Below, piece by piece: positions 23,188-35,476 of a DNA stretch of 64,000 bases (its first letter is position 1; each line of letters begins with the position of its first letter). This DNA is from Cordia subcordata. Lineage: Eukaryota; Streptophyta; Magnoliopsida; Boraginales; Cordiaceae. Below the pieces are notes generated by a model. The model was not told the DNA's origin, did not search any database, and saw only the letters and a list, made by a program, of their open reading frames with translations. The translations under genes were made by a program, and so were the position numbers. The stretch lies in assembly GCA_028554755.1 (NCBI GenBank), contig JAPTOF010000016.1:10267001-10331000 (forward strand). Direction: 5' to 3'.

Positions 23188-23221
23188 GTGTGTGTACACA
23201 CACACACACATATATATATAT
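23150..23221. repeat. TA / TG / CA compound microsatellite forming a palindrome
   Basis: A run of about 17 TA units is followed by CATGTGTGTGTACACACACACACA and another run of TA. The TGTGTGTACACACA centre and the flanking TA arms make one near-perfect inverted repeat of about 70 bp. It starts just after the Tat element's target-site duplication. The mixed TA and TG/CA content favours cruciform or Z-DNA; sequencing slippage may affect copy number. Confidence 0.9.
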
Positions 23222-23829
23222 GTAATATCAATTCATCATGTTTTATAACATCTTTTCTTATTTCACCTCAGTAACATGAGTACTTGCTTTTATCTATAAT
23301 ACTGATCTTGCATTATTATGTGACTCTTTTGAATTGTGTAAGACATATGTCATAACTAATGCAAGAGTGAGAGACTCAAGACTAGTGACAAAAATTTCCT
23401 AACCTTAGATATTCATAAGTGTATACCATAGCTGGTAGCAGTCTAGTGGTAGAAGCGAAAAGCAGCAATTGTCTTACATTGCCTATAGACTTTGTGCTAC
23501 ACCTTTGACTACAAACTTTGCGATAAAACCTTTGACTAGGTTCTAAAATTTATGGGACAAAAATATGAAATTAATATGTAACTGAATATGTTAGTTTAGT
23601 TCACTGTATATAAAATATGTCATAACTTATTAATATTTCTTACTTTGAAGATGTTCATGTTGTCATTATCCATAAGGTACCATACAGGATAGTTCAAAAC
23701 AAAGGGAATCTTTCTAAAGGGAATGAATTTATACTTGTCGGTCAATAATAAGATTTATTATTAACTCGTGAAACTTTTTATTACTTGTTATATCATATAT
23801 TATTGTTACTAATTTTCTTATGTATTGCC

Positions 23830-25164
23830 TGCTAGGGCAAAACTTCTTATACTTACCATTTGGGGAGACTTTATTACTCATGATGGGAATTGAATCACAC
23901 AAGAAATAAAGTCAACTCCTGTGGTCTTTTGTTAGACAACTCTGTCACTCTTTTTCATGGTAAAGTATCACTTGCTCTTACATATTCTACTATTTTTTCA
24001 TCTTTTTACTTCCAAAAGAAGTCTTATGTATTCTAAAAATATGGTATTTTAGAGTCACAAAAAAGATGACCAAGTAAATTCTTTTAATATGTCAAATCAC
24101 TTAGTGTATATTGAGGAATCTCACTTTCCAAAAAATAAAATTCAAGCTTCCCTGTTAATCCTTCATTCAGAGAGGAACATTGTCAAGATTATTGTAGGAC
24201 AACAACAAATTTTCCATTAGGAAAAAACAATTATCATGACTTCAATTTAATATTACATTTTAACATTTGTTGTGGGGCTCTCAAAACTAGCCCACTTCTT
24301 ACTACATTGGTCAAGAAAAAAAATTCATGAATATCTGATCAATCTATATGACCAAGAATATATACATATTAGAGATCTTCTTTTTGGTACTGACAGGGTA
24401 ATGTTGAAAACTTGATCTACTATTTCAAATTTTTACAAAAGATTAGTTCATTTTTAATTTCAAAAATGATAATCTTTAACCTTATTATTTATTTATCTTT
24501 ATGTAATACTTTTTATTACTTCAGTATACGTGTTTGTGGATCAAAAGAAAATTAAAGATCATGAATGAAGATTAATCATTTCACTACCTTGCATGTGACA
24601 ACTGTGGGAAAACAACATGAGCTGAATATAAGAAATCATTTTAATGTACTCAATGTAAAAGAGACACAACTGTAGTGCCAAGGTTATATATAGATATGTA
24701 TGCGCGCACTTTTATATGTGTATTATTCTTAAAATGTATACTTCTGTAATAGATTTTTCTTTATGATCATTGTGAAAACATTATTTATCTTATACACTTC
24801 AAGTTTAAGTTTGAAATTGATATCATTGATCAAATTAGCTCTGTAACTGTTGCAATTTTTGGAGAAAATAGGAAAAAAGTATTGTTCGAGTAGATGAAGT
24901 TGTATCAAAACAAAAAGCTAGAAGTACTAATATAAAAAATATCTTACACTTTGAAATTATTATCTCACTAAACAAATCTTTAAACCAGGGTCAAAGGTTG
25001 CCTATTGATGAAATCAAGAAAAGATTAAGGAGGAAAACATTTATCATCTAAGTAAGATCAATTGTCTTTGAAACTTATGGAGAGAAGCAACCAAAATACT
25101 ACATTGCTTGGTTATATGATGATCAACAAATCTCTCAAGAAACACCAAAATTGCAAGGACTTTG
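23830..25164 (+). pseudogene. replication protein A 70-kDa-like (RPA1) pseudogene fragment
   Basis: Fragments of RPA70 DNA-binding OB folds are readable in order. LTIWGDFITHDGN (about 23855) and a GKVSLALTYSTIF segment (about 23960) match the end of DBD-B. IKRKLKIMNED and LACDNCGKTT ... CTQCKRDTTVVPR (about 24590-24690) form the zinc ribbon of DBD-C with all four Cys. FKFEIDIIDQISSVTVAIFG (about 24803-24862) continues DBD-C after an intron-like gap. A C-terminal helix-rich piece ends near 25164. Several in-frame stops are present. RPA1-like genes are ordinary plant genes and are also carried by Helitrons; no Helitron ends were recognised here. 23222-23829 before it and 25165-25553 after it hold nothing I can name. 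Confidence 0.75.
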
Positions 25165-25553
25165 ACATTTCTTGACAATTGTGACCAAATAGAAGGTTAC
25201 TATAAGAATGATTTCTCATCTTTATCTGAAGAAGCCAGTCATGATCAAAATGTTACAACAAGAACAAAGAAGCAAAATCTCTTCTTTGTTATGTCTAATC
25301 TATCTGTATTGTTTCTTGTGCAACCATTGCATTTTGTTAATCATGGTTGTGCAGGATAACTACGCATTTCTACAAGTCTAACTTTTTGATGAAAAAACAA
25401 TCATGGATGTAATTATCTAGCAACTCTATGTTAACCTTTTGTTAATTCTAGTTCTTTTTATATCTTTAAATACAGTGGTAGATCTTGGATTGAAATTCTA
25501 GGGGGCCATTTAAAAAGAAATACAAAACTAGCTACTACAGTGACATACCTCTA

Positions 25554-28020
25554 CTAAAGTACTCCTCGGCATTCTTTTAAATCTTTCAATTCATCAATGA
25601 TGGAATTCGGATAAAAAAGTTTGGCAATTTTCCTTTCAATATAAATGACTAAATTATTTGCTAGAAACTCATCTTCCATTTTGTTATAGAGTCTTGTTTT
25701 AACCAACTTTATTGCTAAAAAGGCTCTTTCTGTAGTAATAATAGACACTAGAAGGGTCAATATGAGGCGAATTAGTCAATCAAGCAATTGGTAGACCTTT
25801 GATTTTTTTTGTTGACGCCAATGCTTTGCAAAGATTAGATATTTGAGAAAGAGACTTCAAATTTGGATCATGAGCCGCATCACGAATAAAATGCTGAAGT
25901 TGAAATCTCAAATGGATATTTTCTTGTGTAGTAAAGTCCATAGGATAGTATTTCTCTACAAATTTGCAAATTATTTATGCCCATTTCTAGGAGCCAAAGA
26001 TGAACAAAGATATAAGAGCTTCATTGTCTTCTCACAAAATTGATAATTCTACTGCTATAATTTTTTGTCTATTGCAACAAGAATATTGTCTACACGATAA
26101 TGATGCTCGATGGTGAATTCATCTTTTCGGTGATGAGCTTGACCTCGGCATGGTATATAAGGAGCAAATGCTACTAATAGAACAATTTGGCATTCTCAAA
26201 TAGAGTATTCCATCCATCTTCTCTTAATTGCTGAAGAAAACCTTTTGTTGTTGTAGCATATTGTATTGTTTTTACAATATCTTGTAATTGTTGTTGTAAA
26301 TCATTACAAAGAAGATTAGTGATCCATATTATCTCTTTTATTAAAAGTAAAATAAAGACAAATTCAAATGAATTCATCGAATTATGAGCAGCATTAACAT
26401 CTCCACCTTGAAAGTGATTGCCTCCTTCTTTAATAATTCATTGAAGAATAGAAATTGTTGCATCAAACATTGCAATTAAACTGCATGCTGAATCAGGAAG
26501 AGAACTGCAATGAGTATCACTAGCTCATTTTAATTTGATTCTTTAGTTCTCTCATCTATTAGTTTCTAACTCATCAAATTCTAGCAAAAATACAATTTCT
26601 TCAAGTTTAACAACTTCTAATTCATCATGGTCTTTTGCTTAAACTACAAATGAAATTTATTGTAAAAGTCAAGTTTGAAAAAAAATTGATGAATTGGGAT
26701 AACCTTTCTAGAAGCAACAACAAGTGCAAGTTGTAACTTGTAAATAATGACAATATGACATATTAATAAAATAAAATAAATCAACAAATTAAAATCTAGA
26801 AAGAGAACTAAGCAAAATTTCTAGCCTCTGAACAAAACAATGCATGTAATATGCATATGGACATTCATTCCAAATCAACGCTTGCAATCGATTAAACTCT
26901 CCGTGCATGTTACTAGTACCATCATATCCTTGACTGCGGTTGATTTGAATATCAAGATAGTGTTAAGAAAGAACTATCAAAAGTTGCTCTTAAAGTGTCT
27001 ACATGCATTAGATCAAAATATCGTTCTTTCACAATGCCTTCTTTGTCAACAAACCTTAAAACAGTAGCCAATTGTTCTTTCTTTGACTTACCAAATGCTT
27101 CATCAATAATAGTGCAAAATTTGGACATATCAATCTCTTCATGAATATAATTTGGAACCATAATTGCAATATTATGTAAGAGTTCCTTTTGAATTTTAGG
27201 AGATGTCCACTAAGAATAATACAGGGCATTTTTGAATACAACTTTTGCTACACTATGATTATATGATGCCAACAACCTTATCATTTCAATAAAATTTCCA
27301 CAATTTTTGAAGCTAGAGGACTCATCATGTCCTCTAAATGCACAACCTCGATAACTTAATGAAAGGATTACATCAATGGAGGCCTTAAGTCTTAATCTAT
27401 TTTTTTGTTTCTCCTTTAGAGATTGCACATTTATAACATTACGAATATGCTGCAATTGATTCTACAAAGTCTCACAACATCTTACTGCAATATTATACGG
27501 AGAACAAGGATCTTCTCTAACATGGCTAAGAAATGCACAATTCTTTCCATCCTCAACTTTTTTCCAATTACGAAATCCTTTCATAGTAAACACATCATCT
27601 CCCAGACGACCACATGATGGCTTATTAAAGAGATAGAATGGAAACCAATGTGCAGCATCTTTTTCAACAGAGTATTCCAACCATGGGAACAAATAAACCA
27701 TGCTACAAAAGATCTACGAGAATGTTTTTTAGGGCCAGAATGAAGATAGCTTTGAAGTCGAATTTGATATGTATCCTTTTTCAAATATTTCCTTCTTATT
27801 TCTCTCTTTAGTTGATTGGCAATTCCCAAATTTGACAACGTAACCTTGGGTCATGTTCTATATCATTATCATAAGCTTTTCCTATGTCAATTCTTTGACT
27901 CTTAGAAGGATTCTCCTTAAGTATGCTTCCAGTCACTTGAATTGATGGCTAAAGTGCATTTTCATGACAGTTGTCAACCTTCTTCTTAAAAAAAGGATCG
28001 ATAGTTCTTTTCTTATTCAT
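25554..28020 (-). pseudogene. hAT-type transposase, ZMYM1-like (TTF zinc finger, DUF4371, hAT dimerisation)
   Basis: On the minus strand the protein starts MNKKRTIDPFFKKK (28020), the usual opening of plant zinc finger MYM-type protein 1-like genes. A TTF-type region follows: FPWLEYSVEKDAAHWFPFYL, then FTMKGFRNWKKVEDGK. The DUF4371 region includes RLRLKASID, CAFRGHDESSS and CTIIDEAFGKSKKEQ (usual D-E-A-R-D). The C-terminal hAT dimerisation segment is VSIITTERAFLAIKLVKTRL, then NKMEDEFLANN near 25640. Stops, frameshifts and a poorly readable centre (26400-26950) show decay. Members are hAT-related and often multicopy in plants; whether this was a mobile copy is not shown, as no terminal repeats or 8-bp duplication were identified. 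Confidence 0.88.
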
Positions 28021-28181
28021 AATGGGTTGAGACTTGAGAAAGTAAGAAATTTGTACATTAATTAGTAACATTAAATGCAAGAATTAATATTTTTTTTATA
28101 TATTATTTATAAGAAGATAAATTCTTTAGACTATTAGTTCATTATCAGTTCTTTGTTTACTAATGCTTTGCATTTATAGTA

Positions 28182-28589
28182 TATTTGGATTGAGAGGAAT
28201 GCGGGGGAGGGGGGGAGAGGGAAAGGTAATAGAAGGATTATAGTAATCCTTCTTTTATTTGGTTTGGGAGTAGATGGAGGGAGTCATAGAAAGGGGATAG
28301 GCTTTATCCCTTCAGATCTTTTATTTTAAATCCCTCCAAATTAGGGTGAAATAGAGGGAAATTATTCTTCAAATCCTTTATTTTCAATATTTAAAATTCA
28401 TCCTTTCCTTCCATTTCCTTCCTAATCCAAACACAAGATACTTATAATCTTTTATATTTCTTTTCCTAAAAGAAATACCCCAAACCAAATATGAATTACC
28501 CATCCCTTCTCCTTTCCTTTATCATCTTTTCCTTTCCTTTCCTTTATTAAATTCCCCCTTCCCCCTCGCCTCACCCCCTAATCCAAATA
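28182..28589. mobile_element. fold-back MITE-like element
   Basis: The ends TATTTGGATT (28182-28191) and AATCCAAATA (28580-28589) are perfect inverted repeats. Complementarity continues inward: the left arm is purine-rich (GGGGGAGGGGGGAGAGGG) and the right arm pyrimidine-rich (CCTTTCC and CCCCCTTCCCCC runs), so most of the 408 bp can fold on itself. There is no coding capacity. A target-site duplication could not be fixed, so the superfamily is open. Confidence 0.75.
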
Positions 28590-28741
28590 AGGTGTTAGTC
28601 TATTAGTTCATTAACTTGGTTTAATTACAAGTGCTATATTATATAAATATTATATAACATTAGCTTTATATTAGTATATAGTATTATATTGTACTAGCGT
28701 ATTTATTATATGAGCTTTACAAATTACACAAAGATTTATTT

Positions 28742-29545
28742 TTTTAATATATAATGTTCATATATGTTTCCAAAGCACCTACACTTTTCTTCCTTTTTCT
28801 CAAGACCGATTGACCACAAGAACCACAACATAAGCTTATAATACAAAATCCCATCTCAGTAGACACTTACTTTATCACTCATAGAAGCATTACACCAAAA
28901 CAGAAAAACTGTCACTCATGATATGAATTACTTTTCATCTTTTTCTTCATACAAGAACCTTATAGCCAAAAGTTTTACATTCAAAAATTACAAATATAAA
29001 ACACCATCACAAATTACAATTCTCAATATACTAAAATTCTATTAATAAAACAAATAAGAAGTATATTTTACTTACTTTTGATCCAAAATGAGCTTTGTTC
29101 TTTGCTTTGAGATTCTCTGAAGTTTCTTTGATGGCCCGTTTGACTAACAAAACAAAAAACAAAAAAAAGAGAGAGAAGATTAGAAGAAGAAGAGAGGTAT
29201 GGGAAAATTTGTCTGTGTTTTGGCCTTTTGAGGATGGGTTGTGAGTATGTTTTGGGGATAGGGATAGGAGGGAGGAAAAAAGTTGTGTTTTGTCTTGTTG
29301 TAAAAGAAAGGTAAAGTAAATCTTTAAGGGGAATGGGGACTAGTTGCCTTATATGTATATATACCTAAAAAAAATTTGCCGTGAGGAAGGGGGAAAGGAA
29401 GGGAGGGAGAAGGTAGGGGGAGCTTTCTTAGACATAAATATATGTATATACACTTTTAACCTTTTTTGTTTTCGAGAAGGAGGGGGGAAGGGGAAGAAAG
29501 AAGGAAAAGAAGGGCATAGCCCCCAATTGTCTTCAAATTGGTTTG
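28742..29545. repeat. left copy of a diverged tandem duplication
   Basis: Matches 29632-30484 at an offset of about 890 bp. Shared anchors are AATATATAATG-TCATATATG, ACTTTTCTTCCTTTTTCTCA, AATTACAATTCTCAATATAC, TTGATCCAAAATGAGCTTTG and GGATGGGTTGT. Copies differ by many substitutions and small indels. It lies upstream of the minus-strand hAT-like gene and may be its duplicated 5' region. No clear coding potential. Confidence 0.88.
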
Positions 29546-29631
29546 CCCTTGAGCTTTATATTATATATAATATGATATCAAACTGGCTTATTATACTATA
29601 TTATTTTTATAATTGACATGATAATTTATTA

Positions 29632-30484
29632 TTTTAATATATAATGCTCATATATGTTTTGCAATGTATTTGTACTTTTCTTCCTTTTTCTCATGACCAA
29701 TTGACCACAGCAACCATGGCATAAGCTTATAATGCACAATCTCATCTTAGGAGACACTCACTTAATTACTCATAAAAGCATCACACATACACACGCACAC
29801 ACACAAAAAAGAAACTATAACTCATGATATAAATTGCAATCAGTTAGGTTAGAAAGTTTACGAATGAAATTAGAATAGAGCAATTATCAATTAATTATTT
29901 TTACTTTTCATCTTTTCTTCATAAAAGAACCTTTTAGTAAAAATTTTTACATATAAAAATTACAAACATGAAACACATCACAAATTACAATTCTCAATAT
30001 ACTAAAATTCCATTAATTAAATAAATAAGAAGTATGTTTCACTTTTGATCCAAAATGAGCTTTGTACTCTGCTTTGAGCTTCTCTAATGAAGCTTCTTTG
30101 ATGTCCCGCCTAGCCCCCAAGAAGAAGAAGAAGAAGAAGAAGAAGAAGAAAAAGAAGAAGAAGAGAGGGAGAGCAAACGTTGTGCGTGTTTTAGCTTTTT
30201 AGGGATGGGTTGTTTATGTGGTTTGGGGATGAGAATGGGAGGGGGAAAAAGTTGTACTTTGTCTTGTTGAGAAAGAGAGGCAAAGTAAATCTTTGAGAGG
30301 AACATCACCAGCTATCTTATATGTGTATACATTTAAAAAGAATTTAGGGAGAGGGAGGGCTAGATTTCTTAGACATAAATATATCTATATATAGTTTAAT
30401 TTTTTTTTTTTTGTTTTGGAAGGGGGTAAGGGAAGGAAGGGCCATGTATTCTTCCTCTTCAAAATTGTCCGCTCCTTCTTAAAT
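29632..30484. repeat. right copy of the diverged tandem duplication
   Basis: It differs from the left copy by a CACACA-rich insertion (about 29788), an extra 70 bp near 29850, and an (AAG)n expansion at 30119-30166. The minus-strand reading RRDIKEASLEKLKAEYKAHF (about 30110-30052) is open in this copy, so it might be an old exon or leader of the hAT-like gene. Confidence 0.85.
30119..30166. repeat. (AAG)n microsatellite
   Basis: About fifteen AAG units, with one interruption, are expanded only in the right copy of the duplication; the left copy has a short GAAGAAGAAGAG at the same place. It creates an artificial poly-Ser reading frame on the minus strand. Confidence 0.93.
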
Positions 30485-30733
30485 GGATCATGCATTTTTG
30501 TATATAAATTGATATGTATTCTATATTTACAATTTTCCTCTTTGTCTCTCTTTTTCTTCTTTTTCTTTTTCTTCTTTTCCTAGAATTGTTTGTTATGCTC
30601 ATAAAAACACATTTAGATAATGTAAAATGTTTTAGGCTTGCCAATGATAGGACTAGAGACTTGGATATCTTGCTGGTCCAAAACACTCTATTGTTGCATG
30701 TGAAAAGATACAAAGCCAGATCTATCATATCTA

Positions 30734-31474
30734 TGAGAATTATGATTTTTGACATAGCGGACAAAGCCATTTTGACTAGAATTTGGTTCGGGTCCTTCTC
30801 ATCTAACGGGTCAGTTTTGTTTTGAGTAATGAGCATGGTATTTACATGTAAAAAATGGACTTGTGGTAAATGAGAAATTAGCAATCAAAGTTGGGTTTTT
30901 AACTAGTTTGGTTGCAGGATTTTATTCACCTTATAGGGGTATACATGGACAAAAACCCAAAATGGTTTGTAACCGAATGCCATTTAAATCTAGATTAAAG
31001 CCCAGGAGTTATGACAGTGGTGGTTACAAATTCTCCACTACTGCTGGCATTAATGCCTAAGAGTTATGGCATATTATGAGGAACGGTTTCAACCATTACA
31101 TTTCTTAGCATTAATTCCTGAATTGAATGCAGCTGATCACTCCACTACTATATATATCCATCCATTCTACTAAAGCTATAAGAGAGAAAATTCCATTAGC
31201 ATGAGCATTTTCGTTTTCATATAATGTATTTCTATAGAGAGAGTTCTTTACTTACTAATTTGCAAGTCTTTACTGTAGGAGTGCTATCAACTTCAAGAAG
31301 TATATAGCTGTTGTATCCTGGAAAGGATATGCCACACATCCCTTTAGCACCAGTTGAGGGGGCATAAATCCCTTGAGGATATCATTTACAGGCCTCGGCT
31401 ATTTTCAATTATTTCTTTATTTAGTACCTTTAGTTTAGTTTCTTTATCTACATTCTGAATTTTCAGGGTTTACA
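30734..31474 (+). repeat. 5' LTR of the 30.7-kb copia element
   Basis: Starts TGAGAATTATG and ends at or just after GGGTTTACA. It holds AGGAGTGCTATCAACTTC and GGTATACATGGACAAAAACC, shared with the 3' LTR and with the inverted copy at 56525-57370. The end could lie up to 31489 (TTTTTCAACA). Confidence 0.85.
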
Positions 31475-31568
31475 TAATATTTTTCAACAACTTAAGGGAT
31501 TTAACTTACTTACACCGTTGGTTCTTTGAGTACAAAATTTTTATTTTACCTTGACTCTTTAAAACAAA

Positions 31569-33110
31569 ATGTCTGGAAACTATGGAAATTAACAAATTGA
31601 TAATGTTGGGAATAGCTTCCAAATGGTGACTATTCGAAATGGAATTTTGGGAAATTCCTAAACTATTACCCCGACTGAAGTTACGAGAAATGTTGGTGTT
31701 ATGCCAATGACTGGTTCCACAAATAGAGTTAGTGGAAACAATATAACATCATAGGAATATAGGACTGTGGAGAAATATGAAGGCTATTGGATTAGTCTTG
31801 ACCCATTTTATGAGCTTACTGAGCCTGGATAATGGATGTACTCATGCAAGAGGTTTAGGAGTTGGCAAAACTGGATGTTCCATTGTTTAACCTCATTGGG
31901 ACTTATGCATTACTTGGATGACGAGATATGCAATCCATAAAGGCATATCTCAAGTGGAAAGATGGTGATTTTACACTGTTTGGATGATAAGTTGAATAAA
32001 ATCTACTCAGTATCTGGAGAGACTATGAGGGCCCTATGGCTATCAAAACCTCCAAGTCTTAACCTTTGAGACAAATTTGTAAACCTTTGGTGAGGGGATA
32101 ATATTATTGAGAATATTATTTTATTTTGAAAAGAGTAATATTATTGAGAATCTTATCTCTACTTAAAATAATATTTTTGAGAATATAATTGTTATTGTGA
32201 ATATTTATGATTTTTTAAAAAAATGTTATTGAGAACATTATTTTGGTGAGATTATTATCTGAATGATATTATGGAGAATATTATTCATGTGTCTCTTCTA
32301 ATTGGTTGGTATGAGTTGTATTCTCAAAAGCCAAAATTTATTATAGTTTTTGTAAAGCTATAGTGTGTGCAAAATAGAGACTCTAGAAAACTTAATATTG
32401 AGATTAATTTTAGAAGGAATGTTTGATTTTTGTTAGCAAAGAGTAGCAATCAAATTAAATATTGGTAAGTGAACTTTGGGACCACTTGGAACAAGTAAAT
32501 TGTGGCACAAACTAATTGATTTTGGTTGAATTCCTAAAATTGATATTGGTTCACTTGTGAGATGTGAAATAAGTTACAACTGGGTTTGTCACTCGTTGTG
32601 TATGCAACTTAGAAGTAGAAAATATTCTTTGTTACTTCTATTAGAGGTTGTGTAAATAATTGAGTCTATATGATTCCTTTGGAAATGGATGAATTAAGAA
32701 TGAGAAATTTGATGACAAAGAAATGCAAAATATATCTTTGATATAATTTGTGTGGCTACCTTTATCATCATCTTTTAGTGAACAATGTTTGTAACATAAA
32801 CATTAAAAGAGCGTGGATATTATGAGCTTAATTCAAGGCCACATAAAAGCAATTGATTACCATAATCATAAGCCCATGATGACTATAATTAATTAAGCAA
32901 TGATGGTTTGGAGTTATGTCTTGCAATTATAATGCATTTATGGCTTATAATTATGAAAGGATAATGACTTATGATTATGGCTTATGTTTTAAGTGGGTAT
33001 GGTACTTGAATGGAAGGAATATTGAAGAATGTAATGGCTTGCACTACCTATGCTCTTTTGGCAGGAAGATTATAAACATTATCTTTTCATTCGTTCGTCT
33101 TTTGGTGTAA
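31569..33110 (+). pseudogene. copia gag region, heavily decayed
   Basis: The likely start is ATG 31569 (MSGNYGN), 95 bp after the LTR. Then come pieces such as VEKYEGYWISLDPFYELTEP (about 31770) and ELAKLDVPLFNLIGTYALLG (about 31862), with stops between. 32090-32290 is a degenerate repeat built on ATTATTGAGAATATTA. I cannot see a clear zinc knuckle. The assignment depends on position between LTR and integrase. Confidence 0.5.
32090..32290. repeat. degenerate repeats of AATATTATTGAGAAT
   Basis: The motif ATTGAGAATATT or close variants appears about six times in 200 bp (about 32107, 32143, 32176, 32225, 32269 and others), at irregular spacing. It interrupts the gag region and probably grew by slippage after the element died. 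Confidence 0.7.
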
Positions 33111-33199
33111 TGGACTTTGATATCCTCTTTATGGCGTGAAAGATTGAGACTTGTGAATTTTGACTCCTTGAATAAACTTGTGAAAATGGGTCTAATCTA

Positions 33200-35476
33200 T
33201 AGAGTGGATTTTTCAATCATAGAAATGTGAAGTTTTGGTAGAATCAAAATTAAGTAGAACTTCTTTCAAATCAATAGAGAAGATCCCAAAACCTTTTGAG
33301 TTAATCCACAGTAACTTAAAATTTGTGCAAACTATAGGCAGTAAAAAATATTTTATACTTTTAGTGATGATTGTACTAGGTATTGTTATATGTACTGGCT
33401 TAGGTCCAAAGATGAATCTTTGGATGTCTTAAAACAATACTAAGTTGAGATTGAAAGTCAACTGGGTAAGAAGATCAAAACTTTGAGAAGTAATAGGGGT
33501 GGAGAATATGCATATCCCTCTGAACCATATTGTGTTGAACCAGAGAGAATACACTAAACAATAACTCCTTGTTCTCCATAACAAAATAGTGTTGATGTAC
33601 ACAAAGATAGAACACTCAAAGAAATGATGAATGTCTTATTGATAAATCTAGAATTACCTAAAAACTTGTAAGAGGAGGTGGTTTTAACCACAAATCATGG
33701 TTTACATAAAGTACCCTACAAGAAATTGGGAAAGAATCCGTATGAGTTATGAAAAAGCCTACCACCTTCCTACAAATATCTAAGGGTATAGGAGGTTTGG
33801 CTAAGGTTGAAGTTCCAACTCCTATAATGGTCAAAAAGGACCAAAGACGGTTTACTGTATTCAAGTCAGAAGCATTTGACATTTATGAGAATATGGAGAG
33901 TCACAAGAACCAAGTTCTTTAGAACCAGGAAAACTCTTGATCTTTTAGATGTAAAGGCTACAACTGGTGAACCCAAATGTAGTAAAAGGCCTAGAACTTC
34001 TATGTCATTTAGGCCTGGTTTCATAACTTTCATGTTAGAAAGTGTGCCCAAAACTTTCAAGAAAGCAATGTATATTATTGAGGCATCTCTTTGAATAAAG
34101 GCAGTGAATAGTGAAATTAAGTCCATAATGCCTAACCATACATGGGAATTGGTAGATCTACCACGTGGAAATAAACCTTTCGGGTGTAAATGGATTTCCA
34201 AGAGAAAGATGCAGCTGATGAATCTATAAGGCTCTGTTGGTTATAAAAGATTATATCCAAAAGAAGGATCTGGATTATTTTGACACTTATTCACCAGTTA
34301 TGAGAATTACATCTATTTCGATTTTGATAGCTATTGCAGCTATAGACAACTGGGAGATCTACTAAATAGATGTAAAGAAAGTTTTCTTGAATGGGGATTT
34401 AAAGGAAGAGATTTATATGGAACAACCTGATAGGTTTGTAGTTCTTGGTAAAGAGAAGAAAGTATATCGACTTGTGAAATCTCTTTACAGACTAAAGCAA
34501 ACACTTAAATAATGGCATTGGGATTTTGATCAAGTCATGCTTACATATGGGGTTAAAACAAATGAGTGTGACAAGTATGTCTATTATAATAGCATGGATC
34601 AAAAACTTGTCATGGTTTGTCTATATGTAGACAACATACTAGAAGTGATAATGAGACAAATATTTCTGCTAAAGAAATACTTTCTCGGGTATTATAAAAT
34701 GAAAGACATAGGTGTCATAAGGGTGATTTTACGCACTGAAATCACAAAGATATCTAATGGTCTAGTCTTGTCCCAATCTTATTTTATTGAAGAAATACTG
34801 GACAAGTACAAGAAGGGAGACAACGGGATTGTAAGAACTCCTTTAGATAAAACTGCACAATTAAGTAGAATATGAGTAGAAGGGTACCTCAATTGGAGTA
34901 CTCCTGAATTATAGGGAATGGAGTCCATTGTACATAATGGATTATGCAAGACCTATATAGCCTACACCGTGAATAGGCTAAGGAGATATACTAGTAATCC
35001 AGGTCTTGCAAGTTGGGTTGCTGTTGTAAAGGTCCTGAAATACTAGAGGTACACCATGGACTATGGGCTGCATTATACAAGATATCCATTCATACTAAGA
35101 GGTTGATAGTGACATCAACTAGATATCTAAAGACTTGGGATCCATAAGTGGATATGTCTTTAAGTTAGCAAGTGTAGCTGTGTCATGGAATGGATGAAAC
35201 CTGAATGGCTTCAAAGAATCTAGAGGATGTCCTATGTTGGCTGAAATCTGTGGCCGTCGTCAATTTTTACTATGATAGCCAATCTATGATTGGTAAGGCA
35301 TAGAGTATAATGTATGATGGTATATATGTCATAGACATTATACCATTTGGCGGTTACTCTCTCATGGGGTTATCACTCTGGATTATGAAAAGTCAAAGGA
35401 TAACATTGCGGATCTGCTAATTAAAAAGGATGAACAGAGAGCAAATATTCAAGTTGTTGAAAGAAATGTGTCTTAA
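33200..35476 (+). pseudogene. copia pol: integrase, reverse transcriptase, RNase H remnants
   Basis: Integrase is recognisable from PFELIHSNLKFVQTIGSKKY (33280) and TLKEMMNVLLINLELPKNL (33612). Its second catalytic Asp is Asn (LRSNRGGEY for the usual SDRGGEY). The third, Glu, is replaced in NSVDVHKDRT. Reverse transcriptase is readable at 34250-34850 (FDTYSPVMRITSISILIAIA). The active site reads YVDN at 34624-34635 instead of YVDD. RNase H traces include GYVFKLASVAVSW (35150) and LLSHGVITLDYEKSKDNIAD (35360-35420). Many stops and frameshifts are present. Loss of acidic residues at three catalytic sites shows long decay. Confidence 0.85.

Noticed and set aside
30459..30884. Long open frames on both strands across the LTR start
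   Set aside because: They cross the LTR boundary at 30734, overlap each other and match no family; pyrimidine-rich sequence explains them.
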